From Petrolisthes cinctipes (lineage: Eukaryota > Arthropoda > Malacostraca > Decapoda > Porcellanidae): 64,000 bases of DNA. Positions within the stretch are counted from its first letter, which is position 1; each line of letters opens with the position of its first letter. The stretch covers positions 2,492,501-2,556,500 of the forward strand of contig JAWQEG010000003.1 in assembly GCA_033782935.1 (NCBI GenBank), read 5' to 3'. Of this stretch, positions 24,859 to 39,566 are shown piece after piece. A model generated the notes under the pieces. It was not told the origin of the DNA. It did no database searches and was given only the letters and a program-made list of their open reading frames with translations. A program made the position numbers and the translations under genes.

Positions 24859-25099
24859 TGCTGAAAATCGATATTTTAGGTGCCCAAAGTCAATATGTGA
24901 ATGCATCTTCTGTACCCGTTTATATCTCGAATTCAGGTTCAAAACACCCTAAAATTCGGTATTTTTGGGTCCTAGAAGCGATCTATACATCCCTACTCCT
25001 AGTTAGAATGTTTTCAAGATACAGGCCCAAAACATGATCAAAATCGATATTTTAGGTGCCCAAAAGACGATATGTGCATACATCTTCTGTACCCTTTTA

Positions 25100-25770
25100 T
25101 ATCTCAAATTCAGGCTTAAAACACCCGAAAATTCGATATTTTGGGGTCCCAGATGCGATCTGTACATGCCTACTCAGTGCTACAATATTTTCAAAATATA
25201 GGCACAAAACATGCTAAAAATCAAAATTTAAGTGCCCAAAGTCGATATCTCAAATTCAGGCCCAAAATACCCAAAAGTTTGATATTTTGGGGTCCCAGAA
25301 GCGATCTGTACTTTCCTACTCCGTGTTAGTGTATTTTCAAAATACAGGCGAAAAAAAACAAGCTGAAAATCGATATTTTAGGTGACCAAAGTCATTATGT
25401 GTATGCATCTTCTGCACCCGTTTATATCCCAAGTTCAACCTCAGAACACCCGAAAATTCGATATTTTTGGGTCCCAGAAGTGATCTGTACATGCCTACTT
25501 AGTGCTAGAATATTTTTAAAATATAGGCCCAAAACATGATAAAAATCGATATTTTAGGTGCCCAAAGTCGATATATCAAATTCAGGCCCAAAACACTCGA
25601 AAATTCGATATTTTGGGGTCCCAGAAGCGAACTGTACATGCCTACTCCGTGTTAGAGTATTTTCAAAATACAGGCCCAAAACATACTGAAAATCGATCTT
25701 TTAGGTGCCCAAAAGTTGAAATGTGCATGCATCTTCTGTACCCGTTTATATCTCAAATTCAGGCTCAAAA
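25100..25770 (+). repeat. Block repeated 5086 bp downstream
   Basis: This segment recurs at about 30186-30856. Shared features are ccagatgcgatctg, gtgctacaatatttt, ataggcacaaaac, aaaatacccaaaagtttg, the A8 run and catgataaaaatc. Confidence 0.75.
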
Positions 25771-25883
25771 AACCTTAAATTCGATATTTTTGTGTCCCAG
25801 AAGCGATCTGTACATGCCTACTCCTAGTTAGAGTATTTTCAAAATACAGGCCCAAAACATGCTGAAAATCGATATTTTAGGTG

Positions 25884-27211
25884 CCCAAAAGTCGATATGT
25901 GCATGCATCTTCTGTACCCATTTTTATCTCAAATTCAGGCTTAAAACACCCGAAAATTCGATATTTTGGGGTCCCAGAAGCGATCTGTACATGCCTACTC
26001 AGTGTTAGAATATTTTCAAAATATAGGCCCAAAACATGCTAAAAATCAAAATTTAAGTGCCCAAAGTCGATATCTCAAATTCAGGCCCAAAACACCCAAA
26101 AGTTCGATATTTTGGAGTCCCAGAAGCGATCTGTACATGCTTACTCCGTGTTAAGAGTATTTTCAATATTCAGGCCCAAAACATACTGAAAATCGATCTT
26201 TTAGGTGCCCAAAAGTCGATATGTGGATGCATCTTCTGTACCCGTTTATATCTCAAATTCAGGCTTAAAACACCCGAAAATTCGATATTTTGGGGTCCCA
26301 GAAGCGATCTGTACTTGCCTACTCCGTGTTAGAGTATTTTCAAAATTCAGGCCCAAAACAAGATGAAAATCGATATTTTAGGTGACCAAAGTAAATATGT
26401 GTATGCATCTTCTGCATCCGTTTAAATCCCAAATTCAAGCTCAAAACACCCGAAAATTCGATATTTTTGGGTCCCAGAAGCGATCTGTACATGCCTACTT
26501 AGTGCTAGAATGTTTTCAAAATATAGGCTCAAAACATGCTAAAAATCGATATTTTAAGTGCCCAAAGTCGATATGTGCATGCATCATCTGTATCCGTTTA
26601 TATCTCAAATTCAGGCTAAAAACACCCAAAAATTCGATATTTTGGGGTCCCAGAAGCGATCTGTACTTGCCTACTCCGTGTTAGAGTATTTTCAAAATAC
26701 AGGCGCAAAACAAGCTGAAAATCGATATTTTAGGTGACCAAAGTCAATATGTGTATGCATCTTCTGCACCCGTTTATATCCCAAATTCAACCTCAAAACA
26801 CCCGAAAATTCGATATTTTTGGGTCCCAGAAGCGATATGTACATGCCTACTTATTGCTAGAATTTTTTCAAAATATAGGCTCAAAATATGCTAAAAATCG
26901 ATATTTTAAGTGTCCAAAGTCGATATGTGCAAGCATCATCTGTACCCGTTTATATCTCAAATTCAGGCTCAAAACACCCGAAAATTCGATGTTTTCGGGT
27001 CCCAGAAGTGATCTGTACATGCCTACTTAGTGCTAGAATATTTTCAAAATATAGGCCCAAAGCATGCTAAAAATCGATATTTTAGGTGCCCAAAGTCGAT
27101 ATCTCAAATTCTTGCCCAAAACACCCGAAAATTCGATATTCTGGGGGCCCAGAAGCGAACTGTACATGCCTCCTCCGTGTTAGAGTATTTTTAAAATACA
27201 GGCCCAAAACA
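25884..27211 (+). repeat. 2354-bp-offset block, copy 2
   Basis: This copy matches 23530-24858, with a few base changes and a one-base offset shift near 24.1 kb, where copy 1 has an extra A (gttttcaaaaatatag). It then continues in parallel with 32476-34262 at an offset of 6592 bp well beyond the point where copy 1 diverges. Confidence 0.8.
26651..26826 (+). repeat. Class 3 monomer exemplar (176 bp)
   Basis: Class 3 shares ctccgtgttagag with class 2 but has acaagctgaaaatc, the middle motif ggtgaccaaagtcaatatg, gtgtatgcatcttctgcaccc and cccaaattcaacctc. It usually precedes class 4. The copy at 2156-2330 is 175 bp because its dyad lost one T (gtatttcaaaatac). Confidence 0.85.
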
Positions 27212-30200
27212 TACTGAAAATCGATCTTTTAGATGCCCAAAAGTTGAAATGTGCATGCATCTTCTGTACCCGTTTATATTTCAAATTCAGGCTCAAAAAA
27301 CCTTAAATTCGATATTTTAGGGTCCCAGAAGCGATCTGTACATGCCTACTCCTAGTTAGAGTATTTTCAAAATACAGGGCCAAAACATGCTGAAAATCGA
27401 TATTTTAGGTGCCCAAAGTCAATATGTGAATGCATCTTCTGTACCCGTTTATATCTCAAATTCAGGTTCAAAACACCCTAAAATTCGGTATTTTTGGGTC
27501 CTAGAAGCGATCTATACATCCCTACTCCTAGTTAGAATGTTTTCAAGATACAGGCCCAAAACATGCTCAAAATCGATATTTTAGGTGCCCAAAATACGAT
27601 ATGTGCATACATCTTCTGTACCCTTTTATATCCCAAATTCAGGCTTAAAACACCCGAAAATTCGATATTTTGGGGTCCCAGAAGCGATCTGTACATGCCT
27701 ACTCAGTGCTACAACATTTTCAATATATAGGCCCAAAACATGCTACAAATCAAAATTTAAGTGCGCAAAGTCGATATCTCAAATTCAGGCCCAAAATACC
27801 CAAAAGTTTGATATTTTGGGGTCCCAGAAGCGATCTGTACATGCTTACTCCGTGTTAAGAGTATTTTCAATATGCAGGCCCAAAACATACTGAAAATCGA
27901 TCTTTTAGGTGCCCAAAAGTCGATATGTGGATGCATCTTCTGTACCCGTTTATATCTCAAATTCAGGCTCAAAACACCCGAAATCTCGATATTTTGAAGT
28001 CCCAGAAGCGATCTGTACTTGCCTACTCCGTGTTAGAGTATTTTCAAAATTCAGGCCCAAAACAAGCTAAAAATCGATATTTTAGGTGACCAAAGTAAAT
28101 ATGTGTATGCATCTTCTGAATCCGTTTATATCCCAAATTCAAGCTCAAAACACCCTAAAATTCGATATTTTTGGGTCCCCGAAGCGATCTGTACATGCCT
28201 AATTAGTGCTAGAATGTTTTCAAAATATAGGCTAAAAACATGCTAAAAATCGATATTTTAAGTGTCCAAAGTCGATATGTGAATGCATCATCTGTATCCG
28301 TTTATTTCTCAAATTGAGGCTCAAAACACCCGAAAATTCGATATTTTTGGGTCCCAGAAGCGATATGTACATACCTACTTAGTGCTAGAATTTTTTCAAA
28401 ATATAGGCTCAAAACATGCTAAAAATCGATATTTTAAGTGTCCAAAGTCGATATGTGCAAGCATCATCTGTACCCGTTTATATCTCAAATTCAGGCTCAA
28501 AACACCCAAAAATTCGATATTTTTGGGTCCCAGAAGTGATCTGTACATGCCTACTTAGTGCTAGAATATTTTCAAAATATAGGCCCAAAACATGCTAAAA
28601 ATCGATATTTTAGGTGCCCAAAGTCGATATCTCAAATTCAGGCCCAAAACACTCGAAAATTCGATATTTTGGGGTCCCAGGAGCGAACTGTACATGCCTA
28701 CTCCGTGTTAGAGTATTTTCAAAATACAGGCCCAAAACATACTGAAAATTGATCTTTTAGGTGCCCAAAAGTTGAAATGTGCATGCATCTTCTGTACCCG
28801 TTTATATCTCAAATTCAGGCTCAAAACACCCGTAAATTCGATATTTTTGGGTCCCAGAAGCGATCTGTACATGCCTACTCCTAGTTAGAGTATTTTCAAA
28901 ATACAGGCCCAAAACATGCTGAAAATCGATATTTTAGGTGCCCAAAGTCAATATGTGAATGCATCTTCTGTACCCGTTTATATCTCAAATTCAGGTTCAA
29001 AACACCCGAAAATTCGGTATTTTTGGGTCCTAGAAGCGATATGTACATCCCTACTCTTAGTTAGAATGTTTTCAAGATACAGGCCCAAAACATGCTTAAA
29101 ATCGATATTTTAGGTGCCCAAAAGTCGATATGTGCATGCATCTTATGTACCCTTTTACATCTCAAATTCAGGCTTAAAACACCCAAAAATTCGATATTTT
29201 GGGGTCCCAGAAGCGATCTGTTCTTGCCTACTCCGTGTTAGAGTATTTTCAAAATTCAGGCCCAAAACAAGCTGAAAATCGATATTTTAGGTGACCAAAG
29301 AAAATATGTGTATGCATCTTCTGCATCCGTTTATATCCCAAATTCAAGCTCAAAACACCCGAAAATTCGATATTTTTGGGTCCCAGAAGCGATCTGTACA
29401 TGCCAACTTAGTGCTAGAATGGTTTCAAAATATAGGCTCAAAACATGCTAAAAATCGATATTTTAAGTGTCCAAAGTCGATATGTGCATGCATCATCTGT
29501 ATCCGTTTATATCTCAAATTCAGGCTCAAAACACCCGAAAAATCAATATTTAGGGGTCCCAGAAACGATCTGTACTTGCCTACTCCGTGTTAGAGTATTT
29601 TCAAAATACAGGCGCAAAACAAGCTGAAAATCGATATTTTAGGTGACCAAAGTCAATATGTGTATGCATCTTCTGCACCCGTTTATATCCCAAATTCAAC
29701 CTCAAAACACCCAAAAATTCGATATTTTTGGGTCCCAGAAGCGATATGTACATGCCTACTTAGTGCTAGAATTTTTTCAAAATATAGGCTCAAAACATGC
29801 TAAAAATCGATATTTTAAGTGTCCAAAGTCGATATGTGCAAGCATCATCTGTACCCGTTTATATCTCAAATTAAGGCTCAAAACACCCGAAAATTCGATA
29901 TTTTGGGGTGCCAGAAGTGATCTGTACATGCCTACTTAGTGCTAGAATATTTTCAAAATATAGGCCCAAAGCATGCTAAAAATCGATATTTTAGGTGCCC
30001 AAAGTCGTTATCTCAAATTCAGGCCCAAAACACCCAAAAATTCCAAATTTTGGGGTCCCAGAAGCGATCTGTACATGCCTACTCCGTGTTAGAGTATTTT
30101 CAATATACAGGCCCAGAACATACTGAAAATCGATCTTTTAGGTGCCCTAAAGTCGATATGTGGATGCATCTTTTGTACCCTTTTATATCTCAAATTCAGG

Positions 30201-32475
30201 CTTAAAACACCCGAAAATTCGATATTTTGGGGTCCCAGATGCGATCTGTACATGCCTACTCAGTGCTACAATATTTTCAAAATATAGGCACAAAACATGC
30301 TAAAAATCAAAATTTAAGTGCCCAAAGTCGATATCTCAAATTCAGGCCCAAAATACCCAAAAGTTTGATATTTTGGGGTCCCAGAAGCGATCTGTACTTT
30401 CCTACTCCGTGTTAGAGTATTTTCAAAATACAGGCGAAAAAAAACAAGCTGAAAATCGATATTTTAGGTGACCAAAGTCAATATGTGTATGCATCTTCTG
30501 CACCCGTTTATATCCCAAGTTCAACCTCAGAACACCCGAAAATTCGATATTTTTGTGTCCCAGAAGTGATCTGTACATGCCTACTTAGTGCTAGAATATT
30601 TTTAAAATATAGGCCCAAAACATGATAAAAATCGATATTTTAGGTGCCCAAAGTCGATATCTCAAATTCAAGCCCAAAACACTCGAAAATTCGATATTTT
30701 GGGGTCCCAGAAGCGAACTGTACATGCCTACTCCGTGTTAGAGTATTTTCAAAATACAGGCCCAAAACATACTGAAAATCGATCTTTTAGGTGCCCAAAA
30801 GTTGAAATGTGCATGCATCTTCTGTACCCGTTTATATCTCAAATTCAGGCTCAAAACACCCGAAAATTCGGTATTTTTGGGTCCTAGAAGCGATCTGTAC
30901 ATCACTACTCCTAGTTAGAATGTTTTCAAGATACAGGCCCAAAACATGCTCAAAATCGATATTTTAGGTGCCCAAAAGTCGATATGTAAATGCATCTTCT
31001 GTACCCGTTTATATCTCAAATTCAGGTTCAAAACACCCTAAAATTCGGTATTTTTGGGTCCTAGAAGCGATCTATACATCCCTACTCCTAGTTAGAATGT
31101 TTTCAAGATACAGGCCCAAAACATGCTCAAAATCGATATTTTAGGTGCCCAAAAGACGATATGTGCATATATCTTCTGTACCCTTTTATATCTCAAATTC
31201 AGGCTTAAAACACCCGAAAATTCGATATTTTGGGGTCCCAGAAGCGATCTGTACATGCCTACTCAGTGCTACAATATTTTCAAAATTTAGGCCCAAAACA
31301 TGCTAAAAATCAAAATTTAAGTGCCCAAAGTCGATATCTCAAATTCAGGCCCAAAATACCCAAAAGTTTGATATTTTGGGGTCCCATAAGCGATCTGTAC
31401 ATGCTTACTCCGTGTTAAGAGTATTTTCAATATGCAGGCCCAAAACATACTGAAAATCGATCTTTTAGGTGCCCAAAAGTCGATATGTGGATGCATCTTC
31501 TGTACCCGTTTATATCTCAAATTCAGGCTCAAAACACCCGAAAATTCGATATTTTGAGGTCCCAGAAGCGATCTGTACTTGCCTACTCCGTGTTAGAGTA
31601 TTTTCAAAATTCAGGCCCAAAATAAGCTAAAAATCGATATTTTAGGTGCCCAAAGTCGATATCTCAAATTCAGGCCCAAAACACCCGAAAATTCGATATT
31701 TTGGGGACCTATAAGCAAACTGTACATGCCTACTCCGTGTTAGAGTATTTTCAAAATACAGGCCCAAAACATACTGAAAATCGATCTTTTAGGTGCCCAA
31801 AATTCGATATGTGCATGCATCTTCTGTACCCGTTTATATCTTAAATTCAGGCTCCAAACACCCGAAAATTCGATATTTTGGGGTCCCAGAAGCGATCTGT
31901 ACTTTCCTACTCCGTGTTAGAGTATTTTCAAAATACAGGCGAAAAAAAACAAGCTGAAAATCGATATTTTAGGTGACCAAAGTCAATATGTGTATGCATC
32001 TTCTGCACCCGTTTATATCCCAAGTTCAACTTCAGAACACCCGAAAATTCGATATTTTTGGGTCCCAGAAGTGATCTGAATATGCCTACTTAGTGCTAGA
32101 ATATTTTTAAAATATAGGCCCAAAACATGATAAAAATCGATATTTTAGGTGCCCAAAGTCGATATCTCAAATTCAGGACCAAAATACTCGAAAATTCTAT
32201 ATTTTGGGGTCCCAGAAGCGAACTGTAAATGCCTACTCCGTGTTAGAGTATTTTCAAAATACAGGCCAAAAACATACTGAAAATCGATCTTTTAGGTGCC
32301 CAAAAGTTGAAATGTGCATGCATCTTCTGTACCCGTTTATATCTCAAATTCAGGCTCAAAACAAACGAAAATTCGGTATTTTTGGGTCCTAGAAGCGATC
32401 TGTACATCCCTACTCCTAGTTAGAATGTTTTCAAGATACAGGCCCAAAACATGCTCAAAATCGATATTTTAGGTG
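27212..32475 (+). repeat. Domain II satellite with dispersed block copies
   Basis: This stretch includes the downstream copies of the 8152-bp pair (about 28502-29332) and the 5086-bp pair (about 30186-30856). It also contains the chimeric 147-bp unit at 31563-31709. The gttgaaatg class 2 variant and the aatcaaaatttaagtg S variant recur. I see no unique sequence. Confidence 0.75.
31563..31709 (+). repeat. Chimeric 147-bp monomer (class 3 left, class S right)
   Basis: The left part has the class 3 signature (ctccgtgttagag, aataagcta). From about 31635 it becomes class S, with aggtgccc and the 29-bp deletion joint. This is a second, separate left/right swap onto a class S tail, again at the ctaaaaatcgatatttta run. 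Confidence 0.75.
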
Positions 32476-34262
32476 CCCAAAAGTCGATATGTGCATGCAT
32501 CTTCTGTACCCATTTTTATCTCAAATTCAGGCTCCAAACACCCGAAAATTCGATATTTTGGGGTCCCAGAAGCGATCTGTACATGCCTACTCAGTGCTAG
32601 AATATTTTCAAAATATAGGCCCAAAACATGCTAAAAATCAAAATTTAAGTGCCCAAAGTCGATATCTCAAATTCAGGCCCAAAACACCCAAAAGTTCGAT
32701 ATTTTGGGGTCCCAGAAGCGATCTGTACATGCTTACTCCGTGTTAAGAGTATTTTCAATATGCAGCCCCAAAACATACTGAAAATCGATCTTTTAGGTGC
32801 TCAAAAGTCGATATGTGGATGCATCTTCTGTACCCGTTTATATCTCAAATTCAGGCTCAAAACACCCGAAAATTCGATATTTTGGGGTCCCCAAAGCGAT
32901 CTGTACTTGCCTACTCCGTGTTAGAGTATTTTCAAAATTCAGGCCCAAAACAAGCTGAAAATCGATATTTTAGGTGACCAAAGTAAATATGTGTATGCAT
33001 CTTCTGCATCCGTTTATATCCCAAATTCAAGCTCAAAACACCCGAAAATTCGATATTTTTGGGTCCCAGAAGCGATCTGTACATGCCTACTTAGTGCTAG
33101 AATGTTTTCAAAATATAGGCTCAAAACATGCTAAAAATCGATATTTTAAGTGTCCAAAGTCGATATGTGCATGCATCATCTGTATCCGTTTATATCTCAA
33201 ATTCAGGCTAAAAACACCAGAAAATTCGATATTTTGGGGTCCCAGAAGCGATCTGTACTTGCCTACTCCGTGTTAGAGTATTTTCAAAATACAGGCGCAA
33301 AACAAGCTGAAAATCGATATTTTAGGTGACCAAAGTCAATATGTGTATGCATCTTCTGCACCCGTTTATATCCCAAATTCAACCTCAAAACACCCGAAAA
33401 TTCGATATTTTTGTGTCCCAGAAGCGATATGTTCATGCCTACTTAGTGCTAGAATTTTTTCAAAATATAGGCTCAAAACATGCTAAAAATCGATATTTTA
33501 AGTGTCCAAAGTCGATATGTGCAAGCATCATCTGTACCCGTTTATATCCCAAATTCATCCTCAAAACAACCGAAAATTCGATATTTTCGGGTCCCAGAAG
33601 TGATCTGTACATGCCTACTTAGTGCTAGAATATTTTCAAAATATAGGCTCAAAGCATGCTAAAAATCGATATTTTAGGTGCCCAAAGTCGATATCTCAAA
33701 TTCAGGCCCAAAACACCCGAAGATTCGATATTTTGGGGGCCCAGAAGCGAACTGTACATGCCTACTCCGTGTTAGAGTGTTTTCAAAATACAGGCCCAAA
33801 ACATACTGAAAATCGATCTTTTAGGTGCCCAAAAGTTGAAATGTGCATGCATCTTCTGTACCCGTTTATATCTCAAATTCAGGCTCAAAAAACCTTAAAT
33901 TCGATATTTTTGGGTCCCAGAAGCGATCTGTACATGCCTACTCCTAGTTAGAGTATTTTCAAAATACAGGCCCAAAACATGCTGAAAATCGATATTTTAG
34001 GTGCCCAAAGTCAATATGTGAATGCATCTTCTGTACCCGTTTATATCTCAAATTCAGGTTCAAAACACCCTAAAATTCGGTTTTCTTGGGTCCTAGAAGC
34101 GATCTATACATCCCTACTCCTAGTTAGAATGTTTTCAAGATACAGGCCCAAAACATGCTCAAAATCGATATTTTAGGTGCCCAAAAGACGATATGTGCAT
34201 ACATCTTCTGTACCCTTTTATATATCAAATTCAGGCTTAAAACACCCGAAAATTCGATATTT
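32476..34262 (+). repeat. Block shared with 25884-27670 (offset 6592)
   Basis: Landmarks pair exactly, for example 26057/32649, 26734/33326, 27387/33979. Past 34262 the pairing resumes at an offset of 7620 bp, which equals 6592 plus the 1028-bp tandem duplication that follows. Confidence 0.8.
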
Positions 34263-35325
34263 TGGGGTCCCAGAAGCGATCTGTACATGCCTACTCCGTG
34301 TTAGAGTATTTTCAAAATACAGGCCCAAAACAAGCTGAAAATCGATATTTTAGGTGACCAAAGTCAATATGTGTATGCATCTTCTGCACCCGTTTATATC
34401 CCAAATTCAACCTCAAAACACCCGAAAATTCGATATTTTTGGGTCCCAGAAGCGATATGTACATGCCTACTTAGTGCTAGAATTTTTTCAAAATATAGGC
34501 TCAAAACATGCTAAAAATCGATATTTTAAGTGTCCAAAGTCGATATGTGCAAGCATCATCTGTACCCGTTTATATCTCAAATTCAGGCTCAAAACACCCG
34601 AAAATTCGATATTTTCGGGTCCCAGAAGTGATCTGTACATGCCTACTTAGTGCTAGAATATTTTCAAAATATAGGCCCAAAGCATGCTAAAAATCGATAT
34701 TTTAGGTGCCCAAAGTCGATATCTCAAATTCAGGCCCAAAACACCCGAAAATTCGATATTTTGGGGGCCCAGAAGCGAACTGTACATGCCTACTCCGTGT
34801 TAGAGTGTTTTCAAAATACAGGCCCAAAACATACTGAAAATCGATCTTTTAGGTGCCCAAAAGTTGAAATGTGCATGCATCTTCTGTACCCGTTTATATC
34901 TCCTATTCAGGCTCAAAAAACCTTAAATTCGATATTTTTGGGTCCCAGAAGCGATCTGTACATGCCTACTCCTAGTTAGAGTATTTTCAAAATACAGGCC
35001 CAAAACATGTTGAAAATCGATATTTTAGGTGCCCAAAGTCAATATGTGAATGAATCTTCTGTACCCGTTTATATCTCAAATTCAGGTTCAAAACACCCTA
35101 AAATTCGGTTTTTTGGGGTCCTAGAAGCGATCTATACATCCCTACTCCTAGTTAGAATGTTTTCAAGATACAGGCCCAAAACATGCTCAAAATCGATATT
35201 TTAGGTGCCCAAAAGACGATATGTGCATACATCTTCTGTACCCTTTTATATCTCAAATTCAGGCTTAAAACACCCGAAAATTCGATATTTTGGGGTCTCA
35301 GAAGCGATCTGTACATGCCTACTCA
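33270..35325 (+). repeat. 1028-bp six-monomer tandem duplication
   Basis: Two copies, about 33270-34297 and 34298-35325, pair at a constant 1028-bp offset (33326/34354, 33622/34650, 33979/35007). The length fits five full monomers and one S monomer plus one base. Since the older partner near 26.7-27.6 kb has one copy, this duplication is younger than the 6592-bp one. Confidence 0.85.
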
Positions 35326-37159
35326 GTGCTACAATATTTTCAAAATATAGGCCCAAAACATGCTAAATATCAAAATTTAAGTGCCCAAAGCCGATATCTC
35401 AAATTCAGGCCCAAAATACCCAAAAGTTTGATATTTTGGGGTCCCAGAAGCGATCTGTACATGCTTACTCCGTGGTAAGAGTATTTTCAATATTCAGGCC
35501 CAAAACATACTGAAAATCGATCTTTTAGGTGCCCAAAAGTCGATATGTGGATGCATCTTCTGTACCCGTTTATATCTCAAATTCAGGCTCAAAACACCCG
35601 AAAATTCGATATTTTGAGGTCCCAGAAGCGATCTGTACTTGCCTACTCCGTGTTAGAGTATTTTCAAAATACAGGCCCAAAACATATTGAAAATCGATCT
35701 TTTAGGTGCCCAAAAGTTGAAATGTGCATGCATCTTCTGTACCCGTTTATATCTCAAATTCAGGCTCAAAACACCCGAAAATTCGATATTTTGTGGTCCC
35801 AGAAGCGATCTGTACATGCCTACTCAGTGCTAAAATATTTTCAAAATATAGGCCCAAAACATGCTAAAATCGATATTTTAGGTGCCCAAAGTCGATATCT
35901 CAAATTCAGGCCCAAAACACCCAAAAATTCGATATTTTGGGGGCCCAGAAGCGATCTGTACATGCTTACTCCGTGTTAAGAGTATTTTCAATATTCAGGC
36001 CCAAAACATACTGAAAATCGATCTTTTAGGTGCCCAAAAGTCGATTTGTGGATGCATCTTCTGTACACGTTTATATTTCAAATTCAGGCTCAAAAAACCC
36101 GAAAATTCGATATTTTGGGGTCCCCAAAGCGATCTGTACTTGCCTACTCCGTGTTAGAGTATTTTCAAAATTCAGGCCCAAAACAAGCTGAAAATCGATA
36201 TTTTAGGTGACCAAAGTAAATATGTGTATGCATCTTCTGCATCCGTTTATATCCCAAATTCAAGCTCAAAACACCCGAAAATTCGATATTTTTGGGTCCA
36301 AGAAGCGATCTGTACATGCCTACTTAGTGCTAGAATGTTTTCAAAATATAGGCTCAAAACATGCTAAAAATCGATATTTTAAGTGTCCAAAGTCGGTATG
36401 TGCATGCATCATCTGTTTCCGTTTATATCTCAAATTCAGGCTAAAAACACCCGAAAATTCGATATTTTGGGGTCCCAGAAGCGATCTGTACTTGCCTACT
36501 CCGTGTTAGAGTATTTTCAAAATACAGGCGCAAAACAAGCTGAAAATCGATATTTTAGGTGACCAAAGTCAATATGTGTAAGCATCTTCTGCACCCGTTT
36601 ATATCCCAAATTCAACCTCAAAACACCCGAAAATTCGATATTTTTGGGTCCCAGAAGCGATATGTACATGCCTACTTAGTGCTAGAATTTTTTCAAAAAT
36701 ATAGGCTCAAAACATGCTAAAAATCGATATTTTAAGTGTCCAATGTCGATATGTGCAAGCATCATCTGTACCCGTTTATATCTCAAATTCAGGCTCAAAA
36801 CACCCGAAAATTCGATATTGTCGGGTCCCAGAAGTGATCTGTACATGCCTACTTAGTGCTAGAATATTTTCAAAATATAGGCCCAAAGCATGCTAAAAAT
36901 CGATATTTTAGGTGCATAAAGTCGATATCTCAAATTCAGGCCCAAAACACCCGAAAATTCGATATTTTGGGAGCCCAGAAGCGATCTGTACATGCCTACT
37001 CCGTGTTAGAGTGTTTTCAAAATACAGGCCCAAAACATACTGAAAATCGATCTTTTAGGTGCCCAAAAGTTGAAATGTGCATGCATCTTCTGTACCCGTT
37101 TATATCTCAAATTCAGGCTCAAAACAACCGAAAATTCGATATTTTGTGGTCCCAGAAGC
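35326..37159 (+). repeat. End of domain II
   Basis: This stretch repeats the 32.6-33.7 kb pattern again at an offset of about 3233-3234 bp (36207 pairs with 32974). It holds the last aatcaaaatttaagtg unit (near 35370) and the last gttgaaatg unit (near 37073). Confidence 0.75.
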
Positions 37160-37491
37160 GATCTGTACATGCCTACTCAGTGCTAGAATTTTTTCAAAAT
37201 ATAGGCTCAAAACATGCAAAAAATAGATATTTTAAGTGTCCAAAGTCGACATGTGCATGCATCATCTGTACCCGTTTATATTTCAAATTCTGGCTCAAAA
37301 CACCCGAAAATTCGATATTTTTGTGTCCCAGAAGTAATCTGTACATGCCTACTTAGTGCTAGAATATTTTCAAAATATAGGCCCAAAACATGCTAAAAAT
37401 CGATATTTTAGGTGCCCAAAGTTGATATCTCAAATTCAGGCCCAAAACACCCAAAAATTCGATATTTTGGGGTCCCTGAAGCGATCTGTAC

Positions 37492-37496
37492 GGCAT
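37492..37496 (+). other. Unique 5-bp insertion (ggcat)
   Basis: The invariant ctgtacatgcctac block is interrupted to read ctgtac, ggcat, atgcctac. I saw no other copy, so it is younger than the surrounding duplications. The exact placement is ambiguous by a base or two because the insert resembles the adjacent atgcc. Confidence 0.8.
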
Positions 37497-39566
37497 ATGC
37501 CTACTCCATGTTAGAGTATTTTCAATATACCGGCTCAAAACATACTGAAAATCGTTCTTTTAGGTGCCCAAAAGTCGATATGTGGATGCATCTTCTGTAC
37601 CCGTTTCTATCTCAAATTCAGGCTCAAAACACCCGAAAATTCGATATTTTGGGGTCCCAGAAGCGATCTGTACATGCCTACTCCTAGTTAGAGTATTTTC
37701 AAAATACAGGCCTAAAACATGCTGAAAATCGATATTTTAGGTGCCCAAAGTCAATATGTGCATGCATCATCTGTACCCGTTTATATCTCAAATTCAACCT
37801 CAAAACACCCGAAAATTCGGTATTTTTGGGTCCTAAAAGCGATTTGTACATCCCTACTCCCAGTCAGAATGTTTTCAAGATACAGACCCAAAACATGCTC
37901 AAAATCGATATTTTAGGTGCCCAAAAGTCGATTTGTGAATGCATCTTCTTTACCCGTTTATATCTCAAATTCAGGCTCAAAACATCCGAAAATTCGATAT
38001 TTTGGGGTCCCAGAAGCGATCTGTACATGCCTACTCAGTGCTAGAATATTTTCAAAATATATGCCCAAAACATGCTAAAAATCGATATTTTAGGTGCCCA
38101 AAGTCGATATCTCAAATTCAGGCCCAAAACACCCAAAAATTCGAAATTTTGGGGTCCCAGAAGCGATCTGTACATGCCTACTCCTAGTTAGAGTATTTTC
38201 AAAATACAGGCCCAAAACATGCTGAAAATCGATATTTTAGGTGCCCAAAGTCAATATGTGAATTCATCTTCTGTACCCGTTTATATCTCAAATTCAGTCT
38301 CAAAACACTCAAAAATTCGATATTTTGGAGTCCCAGAAGCAATCTGTAATTGCCTACTCCGTGGTAGAGTATTTTCAAAATACAGGCCCAAAACAAGCTG
38401 AAAATCGATATTTTAGGTGACCAAAGTCAATATGTGTATGCATCTTCTTCACCCGTTTATATCCCAAATTCAGCTTCAAAACACTCGAAAATTCGATATT
38501 TTGGGGTCCCAGAATCGATCTGTACTTGCCTACTCCGTGTTAGAGTATTTTCAAAATACAGGCCCAAAACAAGCTGAAAATCGATATTTTTGGTGACCAA
38601 AGTCAATATGTGTATGAATCTTCTGCACAGGTTTATATCCCAAATTCAATCTCAAACACCCGAAAATTCGATATTTTTTGGGTCCCAGAAGCGATCTGTA
38701 CATGCCGACTTAGTGCTAGAATGTTTTCAAAATATAGGCTCAAAACATGCTAAAAATCGATATTTTAAGTGTCCAAAGTCGATATGTGCATGCATCATCT
38801 GTACCCGTTTATATCTCAAATTGAGGCTCAAAACACCCGAAAATTCGATATTTTGGGGTCCCAGAAGCGAAATGTACATGCCTACTCCGTGTTAGAGTAT
38901 TTTCAATATACAGGCCCAAAACATACTGAAAATCGATCTTTTAGGTGCCCAAAAGTCGATATGTGGATGCATCTTCTGTACCCGTTTATTTCTCAAATTC
39001 AGGCTGAAAACACCCGAAAATTCGATATTTTGGGGTCCCAGAAGCAAACTGTACATGCCTACTCCTAGTTAGAGTATTTTCAAAATACAGGCCCAAAACA
39101 TGCTGAAAATCGATATTTTAGGTGCCCATATTCAATATGTGCATGCATCTTCTGTACCCTTTTATATCTCAAATTCAGGCTCAAAACACTCGAAAATTCG
39201 ATATTTTGGGGTCCCAGAAGCAATCTGTACTTGCCTACTCCGTGTTAGAGTATTTTCAAAATACAGGACCAAAACAAGCTGAAAATCGATATCTTAGGTG
39301 ACCAAAGTCAATATGTGTTTGCATCTTTTTCACCCGTTTATATCCTAAATTCAACCTCAAAACTCCCGAAAATTCGATATTTTTGGGTCCCAGAAGCGAT
39401 CTGTACATGCCTACTCAGTGCTAGAATGTTTTCAAAATATAGGCTCAAAACATGCTAAAAATCGATATTTTAAGTGTCCTAAGTCGATATGTGCATGCAT
39501 CATCTGTACCCGTTTATATCTCAAAATGAGGCTCAAAACACCCGAAAATTCTGTATTTTTTAGTCC